Below, piece by piece: positions 22,571 through 33,133 of a stretch of DNA of 64,000 bases. A program made the position numbers and the translations under genes. Origin of the DNA: Campylorhamphus procurvoides (Eukaryota; Chordata; Aves; Passeriformes; Dendrocolaptidae); NCBI GenBank assembly GCA_013396655.1, contig WBMV01005075.1, positions 341,811-405,810 of the forward strand. Direction: 5' to 3'. How positions within the stretch are numbered: the first letter of the stretch is position 1; the number at the start of each line of letters is the position of its first letter. The notes beneath the pieces were generated by a model, which worked only from the letters and a program-made list of their open reading frames with translations, was not told where the DNA came from and did no database searches.

Positions 22571-25145
22571 TTTGTCCCTCTCTCTGAAACGGGAAATGCC
22601 CTAGTAGAGGATTGAATACCTTGCTGATACTCCCACTCACAACCTCTCGAGACCAAGGACTTAAAAAGCTTCTTGCAAAATTTGCTTTGTGCTGCAACCT
22701 GAACATATGTTCAGTTTGCCTGTTGGGAAAGAACTTTATCCAGAAACTCAGAAACTTTGTTTACTTATTATCTGAGTTGAAGAGGTGTCAAAAATAGAGA
22801 GAGATGGACCAGATTTAGGATCTGTCTTCCATCCTGCAGTTTAAGCCTTCTCCTACACCCATGTGGGTTTAAATCCCCTTTCTCAACATGACACTGCTTC
22901 AGGTGAACTTGGCCTGCTGGCAGTAATATATAACCATGGGAAACAAGGAGGTAAATAACCTTTACAGCCTCCACTGTACAAATCCAGCAACTTTTATCAC
23001 CAAGTGTGCTCACCCTTTTGTTAGGGCATGGGCCAGCATGGCTCCCAAGCAGATAGTCTGTTTTTCAGGTGAAAAAATACATTTTCCTTCTCCCCTCCTC
23101 TTGTCATTACTTCATAGAGCAAAACAGATTCTTGGGATCTGATCTAGTCTGTTGGGTAAAGGGTATGTTTCCTAATTTCGTTGCAACTCAGTAGAGGAGT
23201 TTGCAAAATAATAATATATATACTGAAGGCTCTGTGGGGGACTGCAGTAAAGCAGTAGTTACTGCTCATAAAGTTTTTTAATAGGACGTGAGCTCCAGGA
23301 TTCAAGGGAGGGAACATTAATGTCCTTTGCAGAACATTGTGGAAAATAAATACTGCACAGCACCAATCTCTCGGCAGTTTCAAAGGATGTCTAAAGAGGA
23401 TCATTATGAGACCATTTATGATGGAACATGACTCCATTGCAAGTCTTTGGAATCTCTGCTGGGATGTTGTTCCTACTACTTGAGATTAGGAGAGGAAAGC
23501 AATTTCAATAGAAGTCTGTGGAGACTGTGTGGCAATTACATTGCTGACAATATCAGTATGATTTTAGTGTGAGTCTCTGGAGACCTTAACTTCTCAGTGA
23601 AGTGAAATGCATCATGCCCATACAAATTATATTATTGTTTGAAATAAACCAGAATAAGTTAAAGCTAAACAAGTATTGAAATAATAGGAGTATTCAAATT
23701 GATAAGCCTTGTGTCAAGAAATGCTGCCGACAGCTCTGCCATGGCACCCTGCCATAGTCCTTTATCCCCTACGTGGTTTGTGGGTTATCATTTTTGTGGA
23801 AATCCCACCTGGAAAGACTGGTTTATTTAGGCATCTGTACATTTGGTGGCCAGTTTAGAGAGGGAATTGTACAACTGGCTTGTTTTACTGAGCTCCTGCT
23901 CTGCCAGTAATGATTTGTGGGGTCTGGAAATTGCAGAAGGTGAAGCTGTCAGAGGCAGTAGTCTGTCAAAAAGAGACTGAGGAAGGAGCTGGGGTTAAAA
24001 ATGTGATGATGAATGGGTACAGCTTTTAGTCTCATGGCAGTGGTGAAACAATGACTGGTTTAAGCCATCTGGCCTGAACAGTGGTTGAAGTCTGCCGAGC
24101 TCAGAGAAGCAGTTTCCAGGTTTTGCTTTTCTAAAAGTGCACCAAGAGTGCCCTTGCTCTTGCTGGTGTTTGGCAAAGGCTCTCTCTGGAGACTATTGCA
24201 GTGCATAGCTCATTCCTGAAGCAGTAGAATACCAGCAAAAAAAGATACCTGTGTGCCCACTGATGCTGGCTGGGAGCTGAGCAAGCCCACCTGCTTTTTT
24301 TACCCATTGGCTTTCCACGACCTTTCTTTCCTCTTCCCTTGAACTGCCTTATGTAGGCTGTGAAGGGAGAGCCGCAGCATTTCCAGGGCTGGAGGAAGGC
24401 AGTCTGAAGCAGCCAGGGTAAAGTGCAGCATTTGCATTTTATTGATTCCTACCTATTGATTTCAATGGGATGAAGTATCTGTGAAAGAGAAGTGAGACTG
24501 GCAGACAGACAGGAGTTCTGGCATCACAGGCAGGCTGGCCACCCCTGACCAGAGCAAAATTATATAAACAAACACCCCAGATACTTCCTAGTCAAATCTA
24601 AGAAGAACCAAGGAAAAGGAATTCCATTCCTGGGGAGGGATGATATTTACCAGAAGTTTGATCACTTCTGCAGATAAAAAGGAGCAAGGAAATTACGTGA
24701 ACATTTCGTGACAGATTACCTTGTGCCAGCTACATTTACGGAGCCTTTTTTTGTAAGCTGGAGAGTGACAAAATGTAAATATACATCTCCTAACTCAGGA
24801 GGTGATTCTTACTGGGTGACTTAGATGTGGGAATGAAGAGATATGCTGTAGCCTGACCTTCCAGGTAGGAGAAGGATGTTGGAAGGGGTATTGAACATCC
24901 AAAATAATACATTGAGTGCACAGTTTTACTCAATGTGCTTTATATGAATCATTTTATTGGAAAGGCTAAGCACATAGCGTGGAAAATATGCTCAATAAGA
25001 GTATTGATCTTCTTGAGGGTTTCTCTGCAGATATATGCATGTGTGTATATGTGTATGTACACACAAACAAAGCTGCTCTTCTGATCGTGGCCTGTTTATT
25101 ACTGGCTCATTAGAAAACATTCCTTCTGTGCTTTTATCTCCTTAC
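22571..25145. other. unique non-coding sequence between CR1 copies
   Basis: No exon or RNA gene is supported. The segment has a fossil-like TATTGATTTCAATGGGATG near 24,455, a short alternating GT/CA stretch at about 25,030-25,070, and a weak minus-strand exon-like segment at 24,719-24,756 (CTCTCCAG ... CACAAG|GTAATC). Confidence 0.4.
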
Positions 25146-25193
25146 TGGTTTGGAGAGGAAGGTCACTGAGTCATCTCTTGTGTTCTCTGGATC
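25146..25193 (-). CDS. candidate internal exon, unidentified
   Basis: Forty-eight bases, 16 whole codons, on the minus strand between TTCCTGACTCCCAG and a GTAAGGAG donor. Frame 1 is open and reads DPENTRDDSVTFLSKP. It is phase 0 at both ends, as are the candidates at 550-627 and 28,375-28,440, so they could be spliced together in frame. No protein family is recognised, and chance occurrence is quite possible. Confidence 0.15.
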
Positions 25194-25241
25194 CTGGGAG
25201 TCAGGAACGTGCTGATGTAATTCATGGTCCTGGCAGCCGTC

Positions 25242-25308
25242 AAAGGGAAGGGAAGGGGAGGGGAGAGGAGCGGAGAGAAGGGGAGGGGAGGGGAGGAGAA
25301 GGAAAGGG
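25242..25308 (+). repeat. GGGGA-type purine run
   Basis: About 67 bases of almost pure purine on the plus strand, built of GGGGA, GGGAG and AAGG units with one cytosine. It contains several runs of three to four G, so it could form a G-quadruplex, or triplex DNA by its mirror-like purine tract. It lies between a candidate exon and a CR1 copy. Confidence 0.85.
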
Positions 25309-25404
25309 CTGGCCCTAATGAGGAGCCCCAGTCCAGTGATGGCAGCTTGAAGGAAAGCATGTGAAAGAAGCAATGTTGGGAAGCCTTTTGGCACTGATCT
25401 CTTC

Positions 25405-25677
25405 TCTGTAGTGACCAGTGACAGGGCTCGAGGGAATGGGCTGAAGTTGTGTCAGGGGAGGTTTAGGTTGGATATTAGAAAAAGGTTCTTTACCCAGAGG
25501 GTGGTTGGGCACTGGACAGGCTCTCCAGAGAAGTGGTCACAGCACCAAGCCTGACAGAGTTCAAAAAGTGTTTAGACAGTGTTCTGAGGAACATGGTATG
25601 ACTACTGGGAAGTGCTGAGGGTTGGACTTGAGGATGGCTTTGGGTACCTTCCAACTCCGCGTATTCTGTGATTCTGT
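25405..25677 (+). mobile_element. CR1 LINE, 5'-truncated 3' end (second subfamily)
   Basis: Avian CR1 3' end: CTCTGTAGTGACCAGTGACAG, GGCTGAAGTTGTGTCAGG, AAAGGTTCTTTACCCAGAGG and GAAGTGGTCACAGCACCAAG, ending CCTTCCAACTCCG and ATTCTGTGATTCTGTG. The internal text differs from the copy at 22,268-22,570 (CCCAGAGGGTGGTTGGGCAC here, CATCAAGCATTGGAATGGGC there), so the two belong to different CR1 subfamilies and inserted separately in the same orientation. Confidence 0.95.
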
Positions 25678-28374
25678 GTTTAGTGCCTATGCTGCACCCA
25701 ACAAACAGAAACCTTGACAAATTATCTTCTTGCTTCATTTTGTGCCTTATAATTAATTGCTGAGTTCCCATATAAAATCAGTCAAGTGCCAAGGAAGTGA
25801 CTCTCTGTACAACCCTACAGCCTGTGGTGATCCCCAGAAATAGCTGTCAGTGGTGCTCCCGCCCTCAGTTTGTACCAGGCACTGGGCTTCTTCCCCAGCC
25901 CAGCAGTGCCCCCAGTACCTCTGTTTCTCCTTTTGCTCCTCGTCTCCCAGCAGATTTCCCCACAGCTTTTTTTCTAGTTGCCAAATACATCCTTTTATGG
26001 ATGTTCTTCAGAAGCAGCATCAGAGCTGTCCCTACTCTCCTCTTCTCCTGTCTTCTTAAACAACCCACTGTTTCAGACATGGTGGGATTTTGAACATGCA
26101 AGTGGATCTGATTTTAAACAAACAGGTAGTTGACTTCCTTGCTACAAGGAAGAAATAAGTACAAAATACTGTAAAAAAAGAGGAAGAAAAAGGAAGATGG
26201 GATTTTCTTCCAATTGAAGTGACGTTAATCAAAGAGCTGTGAATGTGAATTATTTGAATGGTATGTTCCTTCCATCCTGCAAAGTCTTCTGTGCTTAAAT
26301 TTAAGGATATATTAAATTTTATTAGATACTAACACAAACTCTGTGTGGGGAAACATATTTCAATGCCGTTTTGAAATTTCTTAATTTATTTCTTTAAACT
26401 TTTAAATTCCCCTTTTATTACCGCTTGTGGATTTCCCATGCTTACTGATATATAAGTTAACTGAAGGAGAAAATAATGTACAATTTGCAAACCATGACCT
26501 TGCTTCTGTTCATATCACAGAAGCTAAAAGAAGAAAGAAGTGAAATAATTTCATCCTGCTTCTTCCCTCGCTCCTTTCCACTAGTGGATGTTAGTAGTGA
26601 GACAAAATGGTGGAGTGGTGAATTGCTTGCCTAGGAGAGGTCTGTGCTGCTGCCAGTTGTGGGGGTTGCTGCTCTGGTTTGCCTGGGTGTCACCTGGTAG
26701 GACACAGTGTGTGAGTGACAGCAGTGGTGGGCTGCCACAAGCACCAGCCTTGTGGCTGCATGTGCCAGGAGTCCCTCACAGACAGGGCAGACTTGGGGAT
26801 CAGCCTGCCTGCTTTGATTGTACCAGGGTACAGAGGGGTTAGGATGGGGCAGCTCTGCCTCCTGCCTCTCTGCTCAGGGGCACCTCATGGGCATCCTAAA
26901 AATGCCAGTTAGCATCCAGCCCAGCCTTGGCTCCGTCCTGAGTGGTGGTGTCTCTTGAGTGATGGCATCCCTATCACCAGGAAATTAGATGAGTTGTGAC
27001 TTTCATGCTGCATTGAATAAAGAGTGCTTAGCGTGCTTCTTGGCTTCAAATGTGGCATTTTTTCCACAGAGTCACTGATCTGCTCCATTTTCGGCTGTAA
27101 ACCTGACTGGTCCTGCTCTTTCTAATACCATAGGTAACCGAGCATCTGAGGGTAAGATCCTGGCTACACACTAAGATACTGGAATTAAGGATATGCAGTG
27201 TGAAAGTGCTTTTGCCTCTGATTATGTCTTTCTTGTTATTCTGCATTCACTTTGAATGCTTTTAAATCATTGTGGCTTCTTGCTTAACCTATTCAAAGAA
27301 AACAATTGGCCTATTGTTAAATTTAAATGCAAGATACAATTAAAAGCTCAGATCTCTGATGTGGCCCTTTAAAAATCCCTCTGTAGATGGAAGAAGGTTT
27401 CTTTTCCATTGGGAACTTTGCATTATTTAGTAGATTTGCCTTGCAGGACAGATCATTTCAAGGCTTTACGATTATATAGAGGATCAAACATTTCTGTGGC
27501 CTGAATTAAAGCAAAATAAGGGCCATCTCCATAAAAGTTTGTGGTTTCTGGACAAGCTTTTTCCTTTCCTTACCTTCTTGTCCCTGAGCAGATTCTTTTT
27601 CCTAAATGCTCTTATTTAACACATTTTTTTCTTTCTGGAGTGCAGCTTCAATCTGATAACCTAAAGAAGTAGCTCAGCCAACTCACAGACATTGAGAGTT
27701 TCAGTTGTCTATTCTACTGCCTACTGTTGTGAGCACCCAGGAGTCTGTGCCCCCCAAACTCTGCCTCCCAGAAACCAGAGAACCTCTTTCTTTTATTTAA
27801 ATAAGAAAAACAGTTAATTTCACCTTGTGCTGTTCATATTCTTCAGCTGCTTGTTAGTGTCTCCTTTAGAACACACTCTGTAAATGCAGAACTTTTTCAG
27901 TTTTGTAGTTTATTCTTTGCTTGGTGGCCTCTGTCTCCAGCTGAGCAACATGTTTCTAATACTTCTTCAGTCCTTTTGAAAGGATACTGTACTCTTCAGT
28001 GATTATATTGGTCCCCGGGGTGAAGAGGTACAGCTCAAACACATTCAAAATATAAGTTGTTTCTTGGGGAGCAAAGCATTATGCATTTTACATCTTCTTT
28101 AATACACAGAGCATTTTGGCATACACTGGACTGTTTGGTTTGAAAGAGAGTATTCATACAAACTAAAATGTTTTATTTCTTCGGTGACTGAGTCTTTACA
28201 AAAGCAGTAATTCTTTATAAAGTACTTCTCCACACAGTTTTTTTTCAGTGAAATTCTGAATCCTGGCTGCCAACTGCTGTTTCTGGTGCTGGGATGCTGT
28301 CTGAGCCACGATGGGCTTGGTGGCAGCCTTACATCCACAAGCTGTAAATGATTTATGAAATGCAAAATCCTCAC
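25678..28374. other. unique non-coding sequence
   Basis: No repeat or RNA gene recognised. A minus-strand 54-base segment at about 27,826-27,879 (ATTTACAG ... CACAAG|GTGAAA) is open in one frame, but its splice sites are ordinary. A minus-strand open stretch at 28,196-28,341 is followed within about 20 bases by AATAAA. Confidence 0.35.
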
Positions 28375-28440
28375 TTGCCCCGCATGCGGGGAGGAGGGAG
28401 ATGATGCTTTGCTGCTGCTGCTGGTTCTCTGTTCTTTTAG
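28375..28440 (-). CDS. candidate internal exon, serine-rich, unidentified
   Basis: Sixty-six bases, 22 codons, on the minus strand between GAGGAGTTTCAG and a good donor (GGGCAA|GTGAGGAT). Frame 1 is open. It begins LKEQRTSSSSKASSPS and ends PHAGQ, a low-complexity serine-rich stretch partly caused by a (CAG)n run. It is phase 0 at both ends. A 14-base palindrome, CCCCGCATGCGGGG, lies at 28,378-28,391 at its 3' end. A second frame is also open, so the call is weak. Confidence 0.2.
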
Positions 28441-31400
28441 CTGAAACTCCTCAGTGGAGAATCATTAAAAAATAAACACAACAATAAAGGAAGTGAGAAG
28501 ACAGCTGGAAGACATTGCAAAACTGCAGAACAAACAACCAGGAGAGCCAGTTAAGGCCACCTACCACTGCTCATGGCTAGCTACACAAAATGACTGCCAG
28601 GCATACTCCCTTCTTCTCTGACTTGGTTCTTTTTATTTTCCCAAGGAACTGTGCTTCGTATCAGCAATAGCACCTGGTTGAATCCATCTACTTTTCTTTT
28701 AATTAAGAAATAATGTCAGTGGGATGAAAATAAAACTTGGCAGGATGAAGATCTCCTACTCTATTATAAAAACAATGTGAAGGGGAAACTGAGATATTTA
28801 TTTTTGAAAGTAAGAAATTATGTTCTAGTGGCAAGATGCTATTACTGGGAGCTTGTTGTTATATTAATGAATGAGAAATGTGTATGATGAAGTGAACAGT
28901 GCGGGATCTGACCAGACAACCAAAAACTAAGCTCGTTGCACAGGCAATGGTGCAACTGAGGTTAGTGGTTGAAAGCTATTTTTGGACACCTGTCCTGGCT
29001 GACTCAGGCAGTATTTTGTTCTGCAGTAACTGTCCTGAAGAATTGCCAGATACCCCTGATGGGGGTGTCAGATCCTTGTTGCTCTTAGCTCTCATTGACT
29101 GCAATGGAGCTCGTGATGGATAAGAAGGCAGCGTGGACGCTCTAAGGCCCTGAAATTGAACCCAGAGATGTATAGGGGCTTCCTTGGTGTTGCCTGTGGA
29201 GGGCTGATCGCTTGATACTTGATAGTGGGAACCAAAGCCTGCCAGCCTCCAGAGAAAAAACACATCTGCATACTCAACTGCTTACTGGAATAGGAGATGC
29301 AGAGGAGTATAAATTTTTTCCTTAATTCTGCATTCCAGACTATTTACTGCTAATTGCAGGGAAGGGTCTTGATCCACTCAAGAGAGCCCTTTGCACCCTC
29401 CTCAAGGCCTCCTCAATATCCCTGGACAAATTGACTGGGTTTTTTTCTTCTGGAGGACCACTGAAAAATACCCATCTCCACCTCCACAATGTAGCTGACT
29501 GATCAGATTGTTTAATGGTGCTGAAGTGTTCAAGGGTTTGGCTTGTCTTTTTTCCTTGGGTTTTCTATCAGCATGCCTACCCTCAGGAGTGTGGCTGCAG
29601 TGGTAGACTGCAGGTGGGGAGCGAGCAGGAGTTCTTCCACACCTTTCTCACCCCTCTAAGCTGAAGTGCTGCCCAAAACTTTGCCAGAGCTGGGCAGACA
29701 GCCAGCAGGGTGTAAAGACTGGCAGTGATTAGAGCAGCTGGGTAGGGAACTTTGTGTTCTTGCTCCCAGGAATATATCTGTATTTCTAATTTAAATCACT
29801 CTCGGATACAATGAAGAATAAAGCATTTTGATCAGAGTTAGCAATGACCTATTTAACATTTAAACTGGTTGGCACTTATTTGAGCTCGTTTATGAGTCCC
29901 TAATGAGTTTAATGAGTTCTCTTGGATATCAGCATTTACTACTGGTATAGGTTTATGGTCCTGGATTCAGGAGATGTGAGTGGCTGTTTCTGTGACCTTG
30001 GGTAATACCCTGAATGTAGTGGTGCCTCAGTTTCCTATAAAGAGAATGATTGCAGGATACCTTTCATGGCTGCTTGTACTGCGAACTATATGGGACAACC
30101 ATTTTAGTACATTTTGTTTGCATAATACCCAGTATAATGGGCTCCTGGTTTTCTGCAGGGCCTCTAAATGATGCTATTTTAAAAATGAAAGATGATGGCT
30201 AAGAAATGCAGCACACCATGACAGGGGCACACATATATATGTAAGGTCCTGTCTTAAAGAAGACAGGGAAATGACAGTGTCTGTTAGTCAAAATGATGCA
30301 GTCCCAGGACACCACAGCAATTATTTTGTTTGTATTACCTTTGCCCGTTTGAGAACTCATACCCGCTTTCCAGATTTTCAAACAGATAAGCAATTTTTTA
30401 ATTGATGCTTAGCCTGAATATATCTAATGTCAGCCAACTGTTGTTAATAGGAGCTATTATAACATAAAAGTGCTGATATTTTAAATGCAGTTGGTCAATC
30501 CCAGCAGAACTATCCATTCAGGCCTCTTCTACAAGGTTGTATTAGTCATTTGACACTGGTGGTGAATTTATGTTTTCAGATCCATGCCAGCTATTGAAAC
30601 TTGACAACTAATTCTGGATAAAACTGATTGGAATTGATAAACCCTCTTTTATTTTGGGGCGAAAATTGGAAGTGGCTGCTAGTCCAAATAGAATCTCTTA
30701 TCTAGTATGGCACAATGGCATTTAATGAAAAACATTCAAACAAATCTACTCTTGGATTGCCCTGAAGATAGAGAGTTGCAGAGTTGGATGCAATTCAAAT
30801 GAGTTGTTCTTTATTTTGCATAACTTTGGGGCATGCCAAGATGTTTCATCAGTACCTGATGTCATTAACTCTGGCGGCCACCACCTAAATGTGTTACTTC
30901 TCACGTGTAGGAAACATTATATTATTGGAGGAATGCTTCAACTATAAGAAAATACGTTTGTTTGTTTCATATTCTTTGCATATGCTAATAATGACACCTT
31001 AAGTTATTAGGACTCAAACGTGTTTTAAATTTCAATGTCATTTTCCCCTGTATAAAGAGCATTACCTCAGGCTTGCAGTATTACAGAGACTTGATGTTCG
31101 CAATTTGTTTATTTTTAAACACTGACTGTAGCTCAGCTTGTTTTTTTGCCTACAATACCCCAAAACAGGCTGAAAGGCTGCTCAGAGGTGGTGTACTCGG
31201 TCAAGCAAGCTCCTGCTGGCTGCAGCTCTGCTTGTTGCCCAGAAGCTGCATTACCATCAGGGTATGACAGTGCTACGAAGCCATCGTGAAAATTAGTCTG
31301 AGCTAGCACTGTGACAACCTCTCTGCATGGCGTGGCACCGGCTTTGGCCTGTGCCTTGCTTCCTTGTCATACAGGCAAAGCTGGTGCTAGTGTGTCTGTT

Positions 31401-33069
31401 CCTCCCGTGGGGATGGTTCCTTGGGAGCATAGGAGGACTTGAGGTCAGAAGCTAGCTTGAGCTCTTTTGGCAGTTTTAAAAATAGGAGGGATATCAGCAA
31501 GGCTTGAAAAGTCATCTTCAGCCCCTTCAGGACTGTGTGGTACTGTGATACGCGAGACGCACTGGGGTTGCATTGTGTTTTCCAGGCAGACTTTCCATTT
31601 TGAGGACCATGTGCCCAACTTTTCAGGGAGAACAGACTTCTGCAGGGTTGCCTTTTTTTAACTTTCCATTGTAATTTCCATCCTTCAGTGCTGCAGCCTG
31701 TTCTGATATATTTGAGGTATTACTTCTTTTTGTAAATACAGATGATTTAGGCGTTGCCCCAGGTGCTGTCATGGGGTGAACTCTCAGTGGACTAACTTCC
31801 CACTAGCTGTGAATCTGCTCTCCTGGCCATGCCTGTGTTGTTCTGGTAGCAGAAAACTTAAACAAAAGTTATTGTAATTTGCACATAAAAACTAAGCTAT
31901 GGAGAGAAACTTAGCTTTTATGAGGTAATAAAGCACAGAGTCGGCCTCATGCCTAGTGCTTCCAAGCAGGGTGTCTCTGAAGGCATCTCAGCAGGGATAG
32001 AGAGAACCACAGCAAGGTTCAAATGTGGAAGCAGCTAGTAAGAAGCAGGGCTAGGAATGTAGGTGGGATTTAGGCAGGCTGAGTTTGTTTAGAAGGGTGA
32101 CTCAGCCTCTGGGATGGCCTTTGGATAGGGTAGTCACCTGGGGCTGAGCAGCATGTCACATATTTCAGGCTGCCTCATCCTTCCCTCTTGGAGACCTCTC
32201 TCACTCATCCTGGCAGTTTGGCCACTGTCCCATTTTCCCAGACCTTGGCAGTGAAGGTGCTTCTCTCAGAAACTGCAGGTAAGCTGTCATGCCCCTCCAG
32301 CATGGCCCCCACCCTCTCTTTTGCCTACCAGAGTGCAAGGGGGAAAAGTTTGACAAATTGTTGTCCACCTAAAGGTTCCCAAGTTCTCTTACTGCCTTCT
32401 ATTTTTAGACTGATTCCCTTTGCCTTTTTTTTTCCATTGTGCTACATTTTGCCAGATTTCTGCCCAGAGGAAATTTTTATAGCTCAATTTTAAAGCCCTT
32501 GCAATTGAGGATTTATCCTGGGAATGACACAATCCAACTGGAGTAGCACAAATGGCACCGCTCTGAAATAAAAGGTTATCAAGACTGTAATTTATTTGTT
32601 TAGGCCACGCAGAGTACAAAAATGGCACTTATTTCTTCAGCTCCCCGAGTGGGTTGCAGCATAGTGGCTGCTTTCAGCCTGCCTTGCTTTCTCCGTCAGT
32701 CATTTTCTCTACAGCAGGGTTTTTCGGGAAGTGCAATTAAAAAGCTGTTCCTGATATGCCCTCCCCTTGCCACCATCCCTTCCCCCCTCAAATCCCAACT
32801 CAGGCACAGGTTGTTTCCTTCTGTCTCATTCAGGTGACTCAGGGTTGACAAAGGGTAATGAACTCTCTTCATGTCTTGTTATATGGCAAAAGACTGAAAT
32901 AGTGAAGTGGCAGGCTTAATCTCCAACAGTTCAGGTGAAAAAGAGAGGAAGGATGTGAAACTCACTTAAAATGTTTCCCTGTTCTAATATACATTTTGAA
33001 TTTATTAAGAACTGACTCGTGCTATTTGTTCAAAGCCAGAAAATGCATGTGGTCTGCAGCTGAACTTAC
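28441..33069. other. unique non-coding sequence
   Basis: No repeat with recognisable ends. CTCATTGACTGCAATGGAGC near 29,090 resembles the fossil motif seen elsewhere. The small open frames are shadows of one another on opposite strands. Confidence 0.4.
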
Positions 33070-33133
33070 CACACTGTGCCAGGCAGTTTTCAGGAGTGAT
33101 GGATTCTGTTTTTCGTGAGTCCTTTCTCTTGAT
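33070..33133 (-). CDS. candidate internal exon, unidentified (basic segment)
   Basis: Sixty-four bases on the minus strand between GGCCTTGAATCAG and a full-consensus donor (GTGTG|GTAAGTTC). Frame 1 is open for 21 codons, begins IKRKDSRKTESITPENC and leaves one base for the next exon. A second frame is also open. The donor is excellent, the acceptor average. The phase does not join directly to the phase-0 candidates, so if real it needs an intervening exon I have not identified. Confidence 0.18.

Noticed and set aside
25030..25070. Possible GT/CA microsatellite
   Set aside because: Only a few interrupted units, too short and impure to call.
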